From Clostridiaceae bacterium (GTDB taxonomy: Bacteria > Bacillota > Clostridia > Oscillospirales > Acutalibacteraceae), in NCBI GenBank assembly GCA_016293225.1, contig JAEDEQ010000086.1:1-7075 (forward strand): a stretch of 7,075 nucleotides of DNA. Reading direction: 5' to 3'. The notes beneath the pieces were generated by a model that was not told the DNA's origin, did not search any database, and was given only the letters and a program-made list of their open reading frames with translations. The translations under genes and the position numbers were made by a program. Shown here piece by piece: positions 1 through 6,748 of this stretch. Within the stretch, counting starts at the first letter, position 1, and every line of letters starts with the position of its first letter.

Positions 1-127
1 TTTTTTCGTCAAGGATCACATAGGAATTATATGCCATTCCGTTCGGTACGATGTACTGACCTTCAAAAAGATCAATTTTATGATCGTTCACGCCGACATA
101 TCTTATATCATTTGTAACAGCGGTCAT
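1..127 (-). CDS. fprA: FprA-type flavodiiron protein (A-type flavoprotein), N-terminal 42 residues only
   Basis: This is the 5' end of a gene that runs out of the left edge. The visible 42 residues include NDIRYVGVNDHKIDLFEGQY near the start and then PNGMAYNSYVILDEK. From memory this is the characteristic N-terminus of clostridial FprA/flavodiiron proteins, just before the metallo-beta-lactamase diiron domain. The family reduces O2 (or NO) in the cytoplasm, protecting anaerobes from oxygen, with electrons from rubredoxin or a flavoprotein partner. The catalytic diiron and FMN domains are outside the window, so activity cannot be judged. The ATG start at 127-125 is supported by a perfect AGGAGG (136-141 on the - strand) with an 8-nt spacer. 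A sigma-A-like promoter lies just upstream. It could belong to a closely related flavorubredoxin subgroup; the family call itself is fairly secure. Confidence 0.85.
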   Translation of the reverse strand, partial: MTAVTNDIRYVGVNDHKIDLFEGQYIVPNGMAYNSYVILDEK

Positions 128-216
128 TTAAAAATCCTCCTGCTTTTGTACTGTAAAACTGATTATACTTTATTGCAGCGGCAATCGTCAATAGTTTACA
201 GGAGATTTTTAATGAC
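122..216. repeat. Imperfect inverted repeat: two near-identical SD-plus-ATG segments facing away from each other
   Basis: The flavodiiron start region on the - strand (141-122, AGGAGGATTTTTAAATGACC) is repeated in opposite orientation at 200-216 on the + strand (AGGAGATTTTTAATGAC), differing by two single-base indels. The + strand copy opens a 14-codon reading frame (212-256) that stops quickly. The spacer between the arms contains the flavodiiron promoter. This may be chance in AT-rich DNA, or the trace of an old inverted duplication. Confidence 0.45.
162..191 (-). promoter_or_regulatory. Sigma-A-type promoter for the flavodiiron gene
   Basis: Read on the - strand, TTGACG (191-186) and a perfect TATAAT (167-162) are separated by 18 nt. 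Transcription would start near 155, giving a short leader of about 28 nt before the ATG at 127. The element is close to consensus and correctly placed. No operator for an oxygen or NO regulator is evident. Confidence 0.75.
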
Positions 217-252
217 AGGACGGCATATCTGCATTTTAAATAAAAATTTCAC

Positions 253-281
253 TTGATTATATATGAGTTTTGTTGTATAAT
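253..281 (+). promoter_or_regulatory. Sigma-A-type promoter for the zapA operon
   Basis: TTGATT (253-258), 17-nt spacer, perfect TATAAT (276-281). Transcription should begin near 288, leaving a leader of about 128 nt before zapA. It diverges from the flavodiiron promoter; the two -35 boxes are about 60 bp apart. Confidence 0.75.
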
Positions 282-287
282 AAAACA

Positions 288-415
288 GAATAGACAGCGG
301 CTTGCGCAAGACCGTGCGCAGGCTTTCAAGCGGCGGACAAAAGTCCGTTTCTGCGGCGCGGCTTTAAGAGGGGGAAGGGCCGTTTCCGCTTTCGTCAGAA
401 AGGAATGATGTCACA
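288..415 (+). promoter_or_regulatory. Structured GC-rich 5' leader of zapA, function unknown
   Basis: The leader contrasts with the AT-rich DNA before it and can fold. One hairpin pairs GCTTGCGCA (300-308) with TGCGCAGGC (315-323): nine pairs including one G-U, with a 6-nt loop. A second pairs CGGAC (334-338) with GTCCG (343-347) across an AAAA loop. GCGGC near 357-361 can pair with GGCCGT near 378-383. GCTTG (300-304) could instead pair with CAAGC (327-331), so alternative folds exist. I recognise no known riboswitch or T-box signature, and no U-run terminator follows the hairpins. The zapA SD (AAGGA, 400-404) lies downstream of the folded part. Confidence 0.35.
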
Positions 416-829
416 ATGGTAAGGAATAAAGTTAAACTCATGATTGCCGGCGCGGAATATGCCATTCTCACCGAAGAGGACGTGAAGTACGTCTCCGATC
501 TCGGAAAAGAGGTTGATCTTGAGATAAATAAGACCATGAAGGAAAATCCCAGAATTTCAACAACTCAGGCGGCTATTCTCACAACGCTTCAGTATGCCGA
601 CAACTGCAAAAAGGCCACCACCTCCGCGGACAGACTGCGCGAGCAGATTAAGGACTACCTTGACGACGCCTCAAGCGCAAAGACCAAGGCTGACCTTGCA
701 AAGCATGAGGCCGAAAAAGCAAAGCGCGAGCTTGAAAACGCCAACCTTGAAATTGAGCGGCTCAAAGCGCAGCTTTCGACAGTTCTTGACCAGATCAGTC
801 CCAAAAAGCGTAATGAACAGAAAAACTGA
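416..829 (+). CDS. zapA: Cell division protein ZapA, with extended C-terminal coiled coil
   Basis: ZapA binds FtsZ in the cytoplasm and promotes protofilament bundling and Z-ring stability. The 137-residue product begins with the typical ZapA fold: VKLMIAGAEYAIL (residues 6-18) matches the usual opening strands, followed by VDLEINKTMKENPRISTTQA and AAILTTLQYADNC, the helix segment conserved in the family. Residues about 65-128 are rich in K/E/A/L with heptad-like spacing, so a long coiled coil is likely. This makes the protein longer than B. subtilis ZapA (about 85 residues) and E. coli ZapA (about 109). The ATG at 416 follows AAGGA (400-404) at 11 nt, slightly long. Two nearer ATGs (405 and 408) open only a four- or five-codon frame (MMSQW) ending over the zapA start, so 416 is preferred. 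Its 3' end overlaps the next gene by 17 nt. Confidence 0.92.
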   Translation: MVRNKVKLMIAGAEYAILTEEDVKYVSDLGKEVDLEINKTMKENPRISTTQAAILTTLQYADNCKKATTSADRLREQIKDYLDDASSAKTKADLAKHEAEKAKRELENANLEIERLKAQLSTVLDQISPKKRNEQKN

Positions 830-2873
830 AATCCTTGCTCCGGCAGGTTCGTTTGAGTGCGTGCTGGGCGCGGTGCGCTGCGGCGCCGACGCGGTCTACC
901 TCGGAACGAGGGACTTTAACGCGCGCCGCAACGCGGAAAACTTCAGCCCTGAGGAGCTTAAAAAAACTGTAGAATACTGCCGCGCAAGGGGCGTTAAGGT
1001 TCATATCACCCTTAACACCCTCATTTCCGATGAGGAATTTGACGCGGCCTTGCTTATTATAAAGCACGTTTGCGCCCTCGGCGCCGACGTGCTCATTTTG
1101 CAGGATCTCGGCCTTGCGCATTTTGCAAGGGAGTGTGCGCCGTCTCTTTCGCGCCACGCCTCAACGCAGATGTCCGTGCAGACCGCCGCCGGGCTTGCAC
1201 TGCTTAAAAAGCTCGGCTTTTCCCGCGCCGTGCTGCCGAGGGAGCTTTCAAAGGGGGAAATTGTTTCTCTGCGGAAGTCTACCGATATGGAGCTTGAAAT
1301 GTTCGTTCACGGCGCGCTGTGTATGTGCGTTTCGGGTCAGTGCTATATGAGCGCAATGCTCGGCTCGCGCAGCGGAAACCGCGGCCTTTGCGCCCAGCCG
1401 TGCCGCCTGCCTTTTTCCGCAGGTGAGCCGGGCAGGCACGATCTGAGCCTTAAAGATCTTTCGCTCATTGAGGAGCTTCCGGTGCTTTCCGGACTCGGCA
1501 TTGATTCGTTCAAGATTGAGGGAAGAATGAAAAGACCGGAATATGTTGCCGCCGCGGTGACGAGCGCAAGGCAGGCGCTTGAAGGCTCCCTGCACAGCGA
1601 AACCGAGGAAAAGCTCAAGGCCGTTTTTTCGCGCTCCGGCTTTACCAAGGGATATTTTGAAAACAGCCGCGGACCGCAGATGTTCGGAACGCGGCGCCGC
1701 GAGGACGTTACGGCCGCTTCCGCAAAGGTGCTGTCCTCGCTTAAAAATCTTTATTCAAAGGAGACTGCGCGCGTTGGAGTCAGCTTCCTTTTGAGCGTGC
1801 TTGAGGGCGAGGAGCTTTCGCTTTCCGCAAGGGCAGGAGACAAAACTGTTTTTGTTTCATCTGAAACAATACCCGAAAAGGCGCAGAACAAGCCGCTTTC
1901 AAAGGAGCTTCTTTCCTCGTGGCTTTCAAAGTGCGGCTCAACTCCGTTTTATCCGCAGGAGATTGAAATTGAGCTTGACGAGGGACTGACTGTTCCCGCA
2001 GGGGAGGTCAACAGGCTGCGCAGGAAAGCGCTTGAAAAGCTTGAAGCTGAATTAAGCACTGTAAAGCCGAAAAGCTTTACAGATAAAAATACAGCCGTTC
2101 CTCCTCACACTGCGGCAAAGCAAAAAAAATTCCGTATTGTCCTTTCAAACGGGGAGCAGATTCCGGAGGATCTGAGCAATGTTGAAAACTTGTTTTTCCC
2201 GTTGAATATTGAGGAAAAGTATGTTGAAAGCGTGAAAAATAAAGGCGTTTCGATTGGAATCGACATTCCTCGCGCGCTTTTCGGCGTTGAAAACAAGGTC
2301 AGAACTCAGCTTGAACGTGTTAAAAAGCTCGGAATTTCTGACGCGCTTTGTTCAACATTGGACGCAGTTGCGCTGGCAAAGGACTGCGGCTTTACTGTTC
2401 ACGGCGGCTTTTCGCTGAATGTTTTCAACAGCAGGAGCGTTGCCGTTCTGGAGGGGCTTGGTGTAAAGTCAGTCACCTTGTCACCCGAGCTTACGCTTTC
2501 GCAGTGCGAAAGAATGGGCGGTTCGATTCCGCGCGGAATTGTTGCCTACGGCAGACTGCCGCTGATGCTTGTGCGCAACTGCCCGGTGAAGAATGTGAAG
2601 ACCTGCGCCGAGTGCAAAGGAAAAAGCTTTCTTACCGACAGAATGGGCTTCAGGTTTCCCGTGCTGTGCAGGGGCTATTATCAGGAGATACTTAACTCAA
2701 AGGTAATATACCTTGGCGACAGGCAGGACGAAATTAAAAACCTTGATTTTCTGACGTTGCTTTTCACCTTTGAAAAGCGTGAAAGCGTTGATGCGGTTTT
2801 GAACGCATACAGAAACGGAAAAAGCGCAAAGGGAGATTTTACGCGCGGACTTTATTACCGCGGCGTTGAATAG
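813..2873 (+). CDS. U32-family protein (peptidase U32 / RNA hydroxylase type) with C-terminal DUF3656-like region
   Basis: The product is 686 residues. The N-terminal half is a U32 domain opening with EILAPAGSFE (6-15) and CGADAVYLG (23-31). It contains the full U32 signature at residues 162-180 (E162, F164, G167, C170, G175, C177, S180), then GNRGLCAQPCR (188-198) and FKIEGRMKRPEYV (233-245). Cysteines 170, 177, 193 and 197 are candidates for an Fe-S cluster. E. coli relatives RlhA and TrhP hydroxylate 23S rRNA and tRNA wobble uridines; the old 'collagenase' label comes from other members. RNA hydroxylation here is inference. The C-terminal half has the cysteine-rich block RNCPVKNVKTCAEC (588-601) with C619, as in long U32 proteins carrying DUF3656. 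ATG 813 has no clear SD and lies inside zapA's last codons, so translation is probably coupled. The frame is open back to 594, but that stretch overlaps zapA and is not U32-like. Confidence 0.94.
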   Translation: MNRKTEILAPAGSFECVLGAVRCGADAVYLGTRDFNARRNAENFSPEELKKTVEYCRARGVKVHITLNTLISDEEFDAALLIIKHVCALGADVLILQDLGLAHFARECAPSLSRHASTQMSVQTAAGLALLKKLGFSRAVLPRELSKGEIVSLRKSTDMELEMFVHGALCMCVSGQCYMSAMLGSRSGNRGLCAQPCRLPFSAGEPGRHDLSLKDLSLIEELPVLSGLGIDSFKIEGRMKRPEYVAAAVTSARQALEGSLHSETEEKLKAVFSRSGFTKGYFENSRGPQMFGTRRREDVTAASAKVLSSLKNLYSKETARVGVSFLLSVLEGEELSLSARAGDKTVFVSSETIPEKAQNKPLSKELLSSWLSKCGSTPFYPQEIEIELDEGLTVPAGEVNRLRRKALEKLEAELSTVKPKSFTDKNTAVPPHTAAKQKKFRIVLSNGEQIPEDLSNVENLFFPLNIEEKYVESVKNKGVSIGIDIPRALFGVENKVRTQLERVKKLGISDALCSTLDAVALAKDCGFTVHGGFSLNVFNSRSVAVLEGLGVKSVTLSPELTLSQCERMGGSIPRGIVAYGRLPLMLVRNCPVKNVKTCAECKGKSFLTDRMGFRFPVLCRGYYQEILNSKVIYLGDRQDEIKNLDFLTLLFTFEKRESVDAVLNAYRNGKSAKGDFTRGLYYRGVE

Positions 2874-2898
2874 AAAAAAGCAGAGAGAAGTGAAAATT

Positions 2899-3396
2899 AT
2901 GCCGAAAAGAAAAGACTATCTTTCCTGGGACGAATACTTTATGGGAATTGCAATCCTTTCGTCCTATCGCAGCAAGGATCCGAACACGCAGGTCGGCGCC
3001 TGCATTGTCAACGATAAAAACAAGATTATGTCCGTGGGCTATAACGGGCTGCCCGTAGGCTGCAGCGACGATGAGTTCCCGTGGGAGCGTGACGGCGATG
3101 CTTATGACACAAAGTACCCTTATGTCTGCCATGCGGAGCTTAACGCAATTTTGAACAACGCCGGCGCGCCGCTTGAGGGCTGCCGCGTTTATGTTGCGCT
3201 TTTCCCGTGCAACGAATGTGCAAAGGCCATCATTCAAAGCGGTATCAGGGAGGTTGTGTATCTTTCCGATAAGTATGAAAACACGCCGATGAACCTTGCC
3301 TCAAAGAGAATGTTCAAGGCCGCCGGAGTTAAGCTTACCAAGCTCACGCCGGAAAGAGCAAGCCTTTTAATTGACTTCAGGGAAGAAAACATCTGA
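2899..3396 (+). CDS. dCMP deaminase (ComEB-like cytidine/deoxycytidylate deaminase)
   Basis: It converts dCMP to dUMP in the cytoplasm, feeding thymidylate synthase and dTTP supply. The 165-residue product has the zinc deaminase core: CHAELNAIL (77-85), giving zinc ligand H78 and proton-shuttle E80, and PCNEC (103-107), giving ligands C104 and C107. The N-terminal SWDEYFMGIA (9-18) and KDPNTQVGACIV (26-37) are typical of dCMP deaminases rather than cytidine or guanine deaminases. GYNGLPVGCSD (47-57) is the usual substrate-side loop. The ATG at 2899 follows a GAGAAG-like SD (2885-2890) at 8 nt. An in-frame TTG at 2866 lies inside the preceding gene's last codons and adds a non-family tail, so it is rejected. 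It begins 25 nt after the U32 stop and is probably cotranscribed. Full length for the family. Confidence 0.94.
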   Translation: MPKRKDYLSWDEYFMGIAILSSYRSKDPNTQVGACIVNDKNKIMSVGYNGLPVGCSDDEFPWERDGDAYDTKYPYVCHAELNAILNNAGAPLEGCRVYVALFPCNECAKAIIQSGIREVVYLSDKYENTPMNLASKRMFKAAGVKLTKLTPERASLLIDFREENI

Positions 3397-3418
3397 ACTA
3401 AAAGGGAGTAAATGTAAA

Positions 3419-4942
3419 ATGAAGAAACACCGGAAGGCGCTATCAATTTTTCTTGTGCTTGCGCTGTGCTTTTCTTTCTGCGTGCCTGCGTTTGCAACAA
3501 CAACCGTTACAATTTCAAACCCTTATGAGAATATTGACTGGAGCACGGTTAATACATATAAGGCCGCGCTCCATTCCCATACCAACGCCTCCGACGGCGA
3601 TATGACGCTTGCGCAGTCGCTTGAGCGCCACGCCGAAGCCGGCTTTGACATTGTTGCGATAACCGACCACGGCACCGTTGACCGCGGCTGGACAAGCGAT
3701 AACTCAACTTTTATCCGCACCCTGCTCAAAATTGCAAAAAGGAGCGAGGGCGAAATTGAATTTCTCGGTGAAAGCGGAACGTTCCCGAACGGTGAAAGCT
3801 ATTCCTGCTGCACGGCGCAAAGCGGCGATGAATACCTCAGAGTGGACGGAAAAAAGGAAATTCTGCGCATACCTTTCGGCATTGAGAACAACGCCGTTTC
3901 CGTCAACGCACACGTCAACAGCTGGTTTGTTGATTACTGCAACAACTCTGTCACAACCTATGAGGACGCGGTTAAGGGCGTTGACAAGCTCGGCGGAGTT
4001 TCGGTCATCAATCACCCCGGCGAATACACAAAGGCGCGGTATGAAATACGCTCAGACAAGGCGTACAGCGAAAATAATTTCACCTACAGATATTACATCA
4101 ACAAGTTCTCATCGCTTCTTGAAAAGTATCCGACCTGCCTTGGAATAGACATCAACTCAAAGGGCGACTCAAGAACGCGCTTTGACCGCATTCTCTGGGA
4201 CAGGCTTCTTGAAAGGTTTTCCGCAAAGGGCGACACGGTTTTCGCCATAGCATCAAGCGACGCGCATCAGCTTGACAAGATAGATACGGGCTATACGCTG
4301 CTGCTTATGCCGCATCTTGACTCAAAGAGCGCGAAAGCCGCGCTTGAAAACGGTGAGTTTTTTGCCGCAAGCCACTGTCTCGGAAATTATGAGGAGCTGT
4401 GCGAGATTGCCTCTGCGCTCAGAAAGCTTTGCGGCGAAAGCGAGCTTTGCGCTTCGGTTGAAAAAACGGTGAGCGAGATGAAAGAGCGCATTGAGGGCAT
4501 TGAAAGCGGAAAATACAAGGCAACGTCCTCAATCGGCATAACCTACAGCACTCTTGACGATGACGGCCGCCTTGCCGCAAAGACCGAACCGCGCATTACA
4601 AAAATAGGCGTTGACAGGGAAAACGGAACGCTTTCGGTTGAAGCGGAAAACGCCGCAATAGTCCGCCTTATCTCAAACGGAAAGCTCATTGATACCAAAA
4701 GAGCAAACGAAGCCGTTTTTGACCTGAACGATTACGCGGGAGCACTCGGCGATTATGTGCGCGCAGAGGTTTTCGGAGAGGGCGGAATGATTTATACTCA
4801 AGCCTTTTTGCTGAATGAAAACAGCAAAAATAAAAACGAAAGCGCCGCCTGCAAGGGCTTTTTTGACCTCGGCTTTTTTGATTTCCTTTTCGGAGAGCTT
4901 AACCGTCTGTTCTCTGCCCTCGGACGCAAAGCAGGAAAATAA
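3419..4942 (+). CDS. Exported PHP-domain metal-dependent phosphoesterase-like protein
   Basis: The 507-residue product starts with a Sec signal peptide: basic KKHRK (2-6), a hydrophobic core (7-22) and a signal peptidase I site AFA (24-26). The PHP domain follows with its metal-binding motifs intact: HSHTNASDGD (52-61), ITDHG (81-85), a glutamate at E118, H165, NHPG (198-201) and SSDAH (279-283). A hydrolase with a di- or trinuclear metal centre acting on phosphate esters is therefore plausible; the substrate is unknown. Residues about 300-400 are helical and charged. Residues about 410-470 look like a beta-sandwich (ITKIGVDRENGTLSVEAEN), seen after PHP domains in similar proteins. The tail is rich in Phe (GFFDLGFFDFLFGELNRLF, 480-498) and may form an amphipathic membrane-binding helix. 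ATG 3419 follows GGGAG (3404-3408) at 10 nt. A closer ATG at 3412 meets a stop at once. C17 is preceded by L, not G/A/S, so it is not a lipobox. Confidence 0.88.
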   Translation: MKKHRKALSIFLVLALCFSFCVPAFATTTVTISNPYENIDWSTVNTYKAALHSHTNASDGDMTLAQSLERHAEAGFDIVAITDHGTVDRGWTSDNSTFIRTLLKIAKRSEGEIEFLGESGTFPNGESYSCCTAQSGDEYLRVDGKKEILRIPFGIENNAVSVNAHVNSWFVDYCNNSVTTYEDAVKGVDKLGGVSVINHPGEYTKARYEIRSDKAYSENNFTYRYYINKFSSLLEKYPTCLGIDINSKGDSRTRFDRILWDRLLERFSAKGDTVFAIASSDAHQLDKIDTGYTLLLMPHLDSKSAKAALENGEFFAASHCLGNYEELCEIASALRKLCGESELCASVEKTVSEMKERIEGIESGKYKATSSIGITYSTLDDDGRLAAKTEPRITKIGVDRENGTLSVEAENAAIVRLISNGKLIDTKRANEAVFDLNDYAGALGDYVRAEVFGEGGMIYTQAFLLNENSKNKNESAACKGFFDLGFFDFLFGELNRLFSALGRKAGK

Positions 4943-4949
4943 ATCGGGC

Positions 4950-5381
4950 TTAAAGATAGGCTCTCAGCTTTTCAAGCAGGGAGTTTTCCTCGCGGATAAG
5001 CTTTTCGGCAATGTTTTTTGCACTTTTGTCCGCTGTCGGGTATTTGTTAAGATAGACCGAAAGCTGCTTGACGCCCATGTTGCAGCCGTCCGTCATGAGA
5101 CCGGCAACGGTTTTGTCGGTGGGCTTTTCCATAAGCTGAAAGTTGATTTTCATCCATGAACTCATTTTTGCAATAACTGGCGGTTCTTTTCCGTCCTCGC
5201 CATGCTCGGAAAGCAGCTTGTGCGTTTCGTTGCCGAGCTTTTCGTGTTCCTTGAGCGAGGAAGTCAGGATTGAAAGCAGATCCTCGTTTTTAACATTGTC
5301 AAGCACCTCGCGGATGGAGGAGACAGCCGTTTTTGTTCCGCTGTCGCATTCCTTGAGGAGGTTTACCGTGTCTTCTGACAT
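4950..5381 (-). CDS. Small helical protein, ferritin-like four-helix type (DUF2383-like)
   Basis: The 143-residue soluble product has no signal peptide and no membrane segment. It is nearly all helical: about 3-30 (TVNLLKECDSGTKTAVSSI), 33-60, a loop GEDGKEPP (61-68), 70-85, 88-111 (VAGLMTDGCNMGVKQLSVYL) and 117-143. Acidic and histidine pairs (E45, H46, E47, E52, H54, E59, H60) recall the metal-binding helices of ferritin-like folds. The whole resembles hypothetical proteins common in clostridia that I associate with DUF2383. Family membership is from memory and metal binding is inference. ATG 5381 follows AAAGGA (5390-5395 on the - strand) at 8 nt. It converges on the PHP gene with 7 nt between stops, so any terminator must lie inside a coding region. 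It diverges from ldhA across 104 nt, which must hold both promoters. Confidence 0.75.
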   Translation of the reverse strand: MSEDTVNLLKECDSGTKTAVSSIREVLDNVKNEDLLSILTSSLKEHEKLGNETHKLLSEHGEDGKEPPVIAKMSSWMKINFQLMEKPTDKTVAGLMTDGCNMGVKQLSVYLNKYPTADKSAKNIAEKLIREENSLLEKLRAYL

Positions 5382-5402
5382 TGAATCATTCCTTTCATAT
5401 TT

Positions 5403-5433
5403 TTGTTATCATTCCCGTTTTGTACGTAATAAT
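5403..5433 (+). promoter_or_regulatory. Weak candidate ldhA promoter
   Basis: TTGTTA (5403-5408) and AATAAT (5428-5433) are separated by 19 nt, longer than ideal. TTGTTA resembles half of a Rex redox-repressor site, but no TAACAA partner follows at the right distance, so Rex control is not supported. This is the only plausible + strand promoter I see between the divergent genes. Confidence 0.28.
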
Positions 5434-5485
5434 GCAAAAGCGGCAGGGAACAATAAAGGGGAAAAACCGAAAGGAAAAACCGAAT

Positions 5486-6475
5486 ATGAAAATTTTGTTT
5501 TATGACGCAAAGCCCTATGATATTGAATCGTTCGATAAGCTGATAAAAAATTATGACGGTATCAGCATAGACTACCTCAAAACCGACATTTCAAAAAACA
5601 CGGTTCGCCTTGCCGAGGGATATGAAGCGGTTTGCGTTTTTGTGGCGTCGGACGTGAACGCGGAAATAATAGACGAGCTTTCCAAAAGGGGAGTCAAGCT
5701 GATTTTACTGCGGTGCGCAGGCTTCAACAATGTGGACATTCAAAGAGCAAAGGAAAAGGGAATCACCGTGCTGCGCGTTCCGAACTATTCGCCGGAAGCG
5801 ATTGCAGAGCACGCGCTTGCCCTTGCTTTTGCGGTCAACCGCCATATTCACAAGGCATATATCAAGGTGCGCGAGAATAATTTCAGCCTGATGGGGCTTA
5901 CCGGAATGAATCTTTGCGGAAAAGTTGCCGGAATTGTCGGCACCGGAAAGATTGGCGCCGCAATGTGCCGGGCGTGCCACGGAATCGGAATGGAAGTGCT
6001 TGCCTTTGATAAGTTTGAAAACCCGTCGCTCGATTTTGTGCGCTATACCGGGCTTGACGAGCTGCTCAGAAAAAGCGACCTTATCTCGCTTCACTGTCCG
6101 CTGACAGAGGAAACGTATCACATGATTGACCTTGAGGCGATTGAAAAAATGAAGGACGGCGTTCTGCTCATCAACACCTCGCGCGGAGCGCTGATAAGCA
6201 CGGAGGATCTCATCAAGGGTATCCGCAGGCACAAGTTTTCGGGCGTAGGTCTTGATGTTTACGAGGAGGAGCAGGAAAACGTTTTTGAAAACCGCGAGGA
6301 CGACATTCTGAACACTTCCGTAACAGCGCGGCTTTTGTCGTTCCCGAATGTTATCGTGACCTCGCACCAGGGCTTTCTCACCCACGAAGCACTGGAAAAA
6401 ATAAGTCTTGTTACGTTTGAAAACGCAAAAAGCTTTGAGGACGGCAGGGTTATTGAAGCAAACACGGTCGGCTGA
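5486..6475 (+). CDS. ldhA: Fermentative D-lactate dehydrogenase
   Basis: It reduces pyruvate to D-lactate with NADH in the cytoplasm, regenerating NAD+ in fermentation. The 329-residue product is the same length as E. coli LdhA as I recall it and similar throughout: LRCAGFNNVD (75-84), PEAIAEHALA (103-112), FSLMGLTG (133-140). The Rossmann motif is GTGKIG (152-157) followed by an acidic residue, D175, as expected for NAD. The catalytic arginine is R233 (NTSRGALI), the glutamate E262 (after LDVYEE) and the histidine H294 (SHQGFLTHEA). Their spacing of 29 and 32 residues equals that of Lactobacillus D-LDH (235, 264, 296). ATG 5486 follows AAGGA (5471-5475) at 10 nt and starts MKILFYDAKPYD like family members. 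The frame is open to 5381, but that stretch is intergenic-looking and lacks an SD. No strong terminator follows: TCTGT/ACAGA before a TTTT near 6571-6596 is weak. Confidence 0.95.
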   Translation: MKILFYDAKPYDIESFDKLIKNYDGISIDYLKTDISKNTVRLAEGYEAVCVFVASDVNAEIIDELSKRGVKLILLRCAGFNNVDIQRAKEKGITVLRVPNYSPEAIAEHALALAFAVNRHIHKAYIKVRENNFSLMGLTGMNLCGKVAGIVGTGKIGAAMCRACHGIGMEVLAFDKFENPSLDFVRYTGLDELLRKSDLISLHCPLTEETYHMIDLEAIEKMKDGVLLINTSRGALISTEDLIKGIRRHKFSGVGLDVYEEEQENVFENREDDILNTSVTARLLSFPNVIVTSHQGFLTHEALEKISLVTFENAKSFEDGRVIEANTVG

Positions 6476-6622
6476 GGGCAAAGTTCAAAGCAGGCATACG
6501 CCATAATCTTGATGAGGGCAAACATTCATGCGCTTGCAAAAACGACGGAGATGAATCGCCTGAAGCGCAATTTCTGTCTCAGATGAAACAGATTTTCGGC
6601 TGCGATGCATAAAAATTACCGC

Positions 6623-6651
6623 TTGACAAATGAGCGGCAGGTGAGTATAAT
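6623..6651 (+). promoter_or_regulatory. Perfect-consensus sigma-A promoter for the short RNA, copy 1
   Basis: TTGACA (6623-6628), exactly 17 nt, TATAAT (6646-6651): 12 of 12 consensus positions. It should be very strong and constitutive, as expected for an antitoxin RNA. The start site is predicted near G6658. Nothing downstream on the + strand looks like a protein gene: the next ATG (6656) is followed at once by TAA. Confidence 0.87.
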
Positions 6652-6657
6652 ATAAAT

Positions 6658-6748
6658 GTAAAAAGGCTCTGCGATAAGCGGTTGCCCTTTGTTTTGGTTA
6701 AAAAATAACCGCGTTCAAATTGGCTGTTTGGCGGTTATTTTTTATTAT
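6658..6748 (+). ncRNA. Putative antisense small RNA (type I antitoxin-like), about 90 nt
   Basis: The transcript runs from the consensus promoter to the terminator ending near 6743-6748. Its 5' part can fold into a hairpin: AAAGGC (6662-6667) with GCCCTTT (6684-6690), and CTGC with GCGG across a GATAA loop. Its 3' part is the terminator hairpin. The last 45-50 nt are antisense to the 3' end of the converging peptide mRNA, including its final codons and stop, so 3'-3' overlap pairing is expected, as in B. subtilis bsrG/SR4 and txpA/RatA. GCGGTT (6678-6683) can also pair with AACCGC (6707-6712), an alternative to the terminator stem. Role inferred from architecture only. Confidence 0.62.
6700..6743. 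terminator. Bidirectional rho-independent terminator shared by the short RNA and the peptide mRNA
   Basis: A perfect 13-bp stem pairs AAAAAATAACCGC (6700-6712) with GCGGTTATTTTTT (6731-6743) around an 18-nt loop. Each strand gives a GC-containing stem followed by a U-rich run, so it should stop transcription both ways. The peptide's stop codon (6737-6735) and its last two codons lie inside the stem. Confidence 0.82.

Noticed and set aside
594..812. Open N-terminal extension of the U32 frame by 73 codons
   Set aside because: It lies wholly within zapA in another frame, is Pro/Arg/Lys-rich and unlike U32 proteins. ATG 813 gives the normal family start.
2866..2898. Upstream TTG start for dCMP deaminase
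   Set aside because: It overlaps the last codons of U32 and adds 11 residues not seen in the family. ATG 2899 has an SD-like sequence at good spacing.
3461..3471. Lipoprotein lipobox at C17 of the PHP protein
   Set aside because: The residue before the cysteine is Leu, not Gly/Ala/Ser, and a clear AFA signal peptidase I site follows.
5403..5433. Rex redox operator upstream of ldhA
   Set aside because: Only a TTGTTA half-site is present; the inverted TAACAA half is missing.
5381..5485. N-terminal extension of ldhA (TTG 5381 or ATG 5432)
   Set aside because: No SD; 5486 gives the standard LdhA N-terminus and 329-residue length with good SD spacing.
5705..6481. 258-codon ORF on the - strand opposite ldhA
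   Set aside because: Shadow of ldhA: no family features, and ldhA is certain on the other strand.
6457..6612. Open frame after ldhA ending in a Cys- and acid-containing stretch (residues like SPEAQFLSQMKQIFGCDA)
   Set aside because: It looks somewhat protein-like, but the only ATG leaves nine codons and there is no SD. It may be a gene remnant, which I cannot support.
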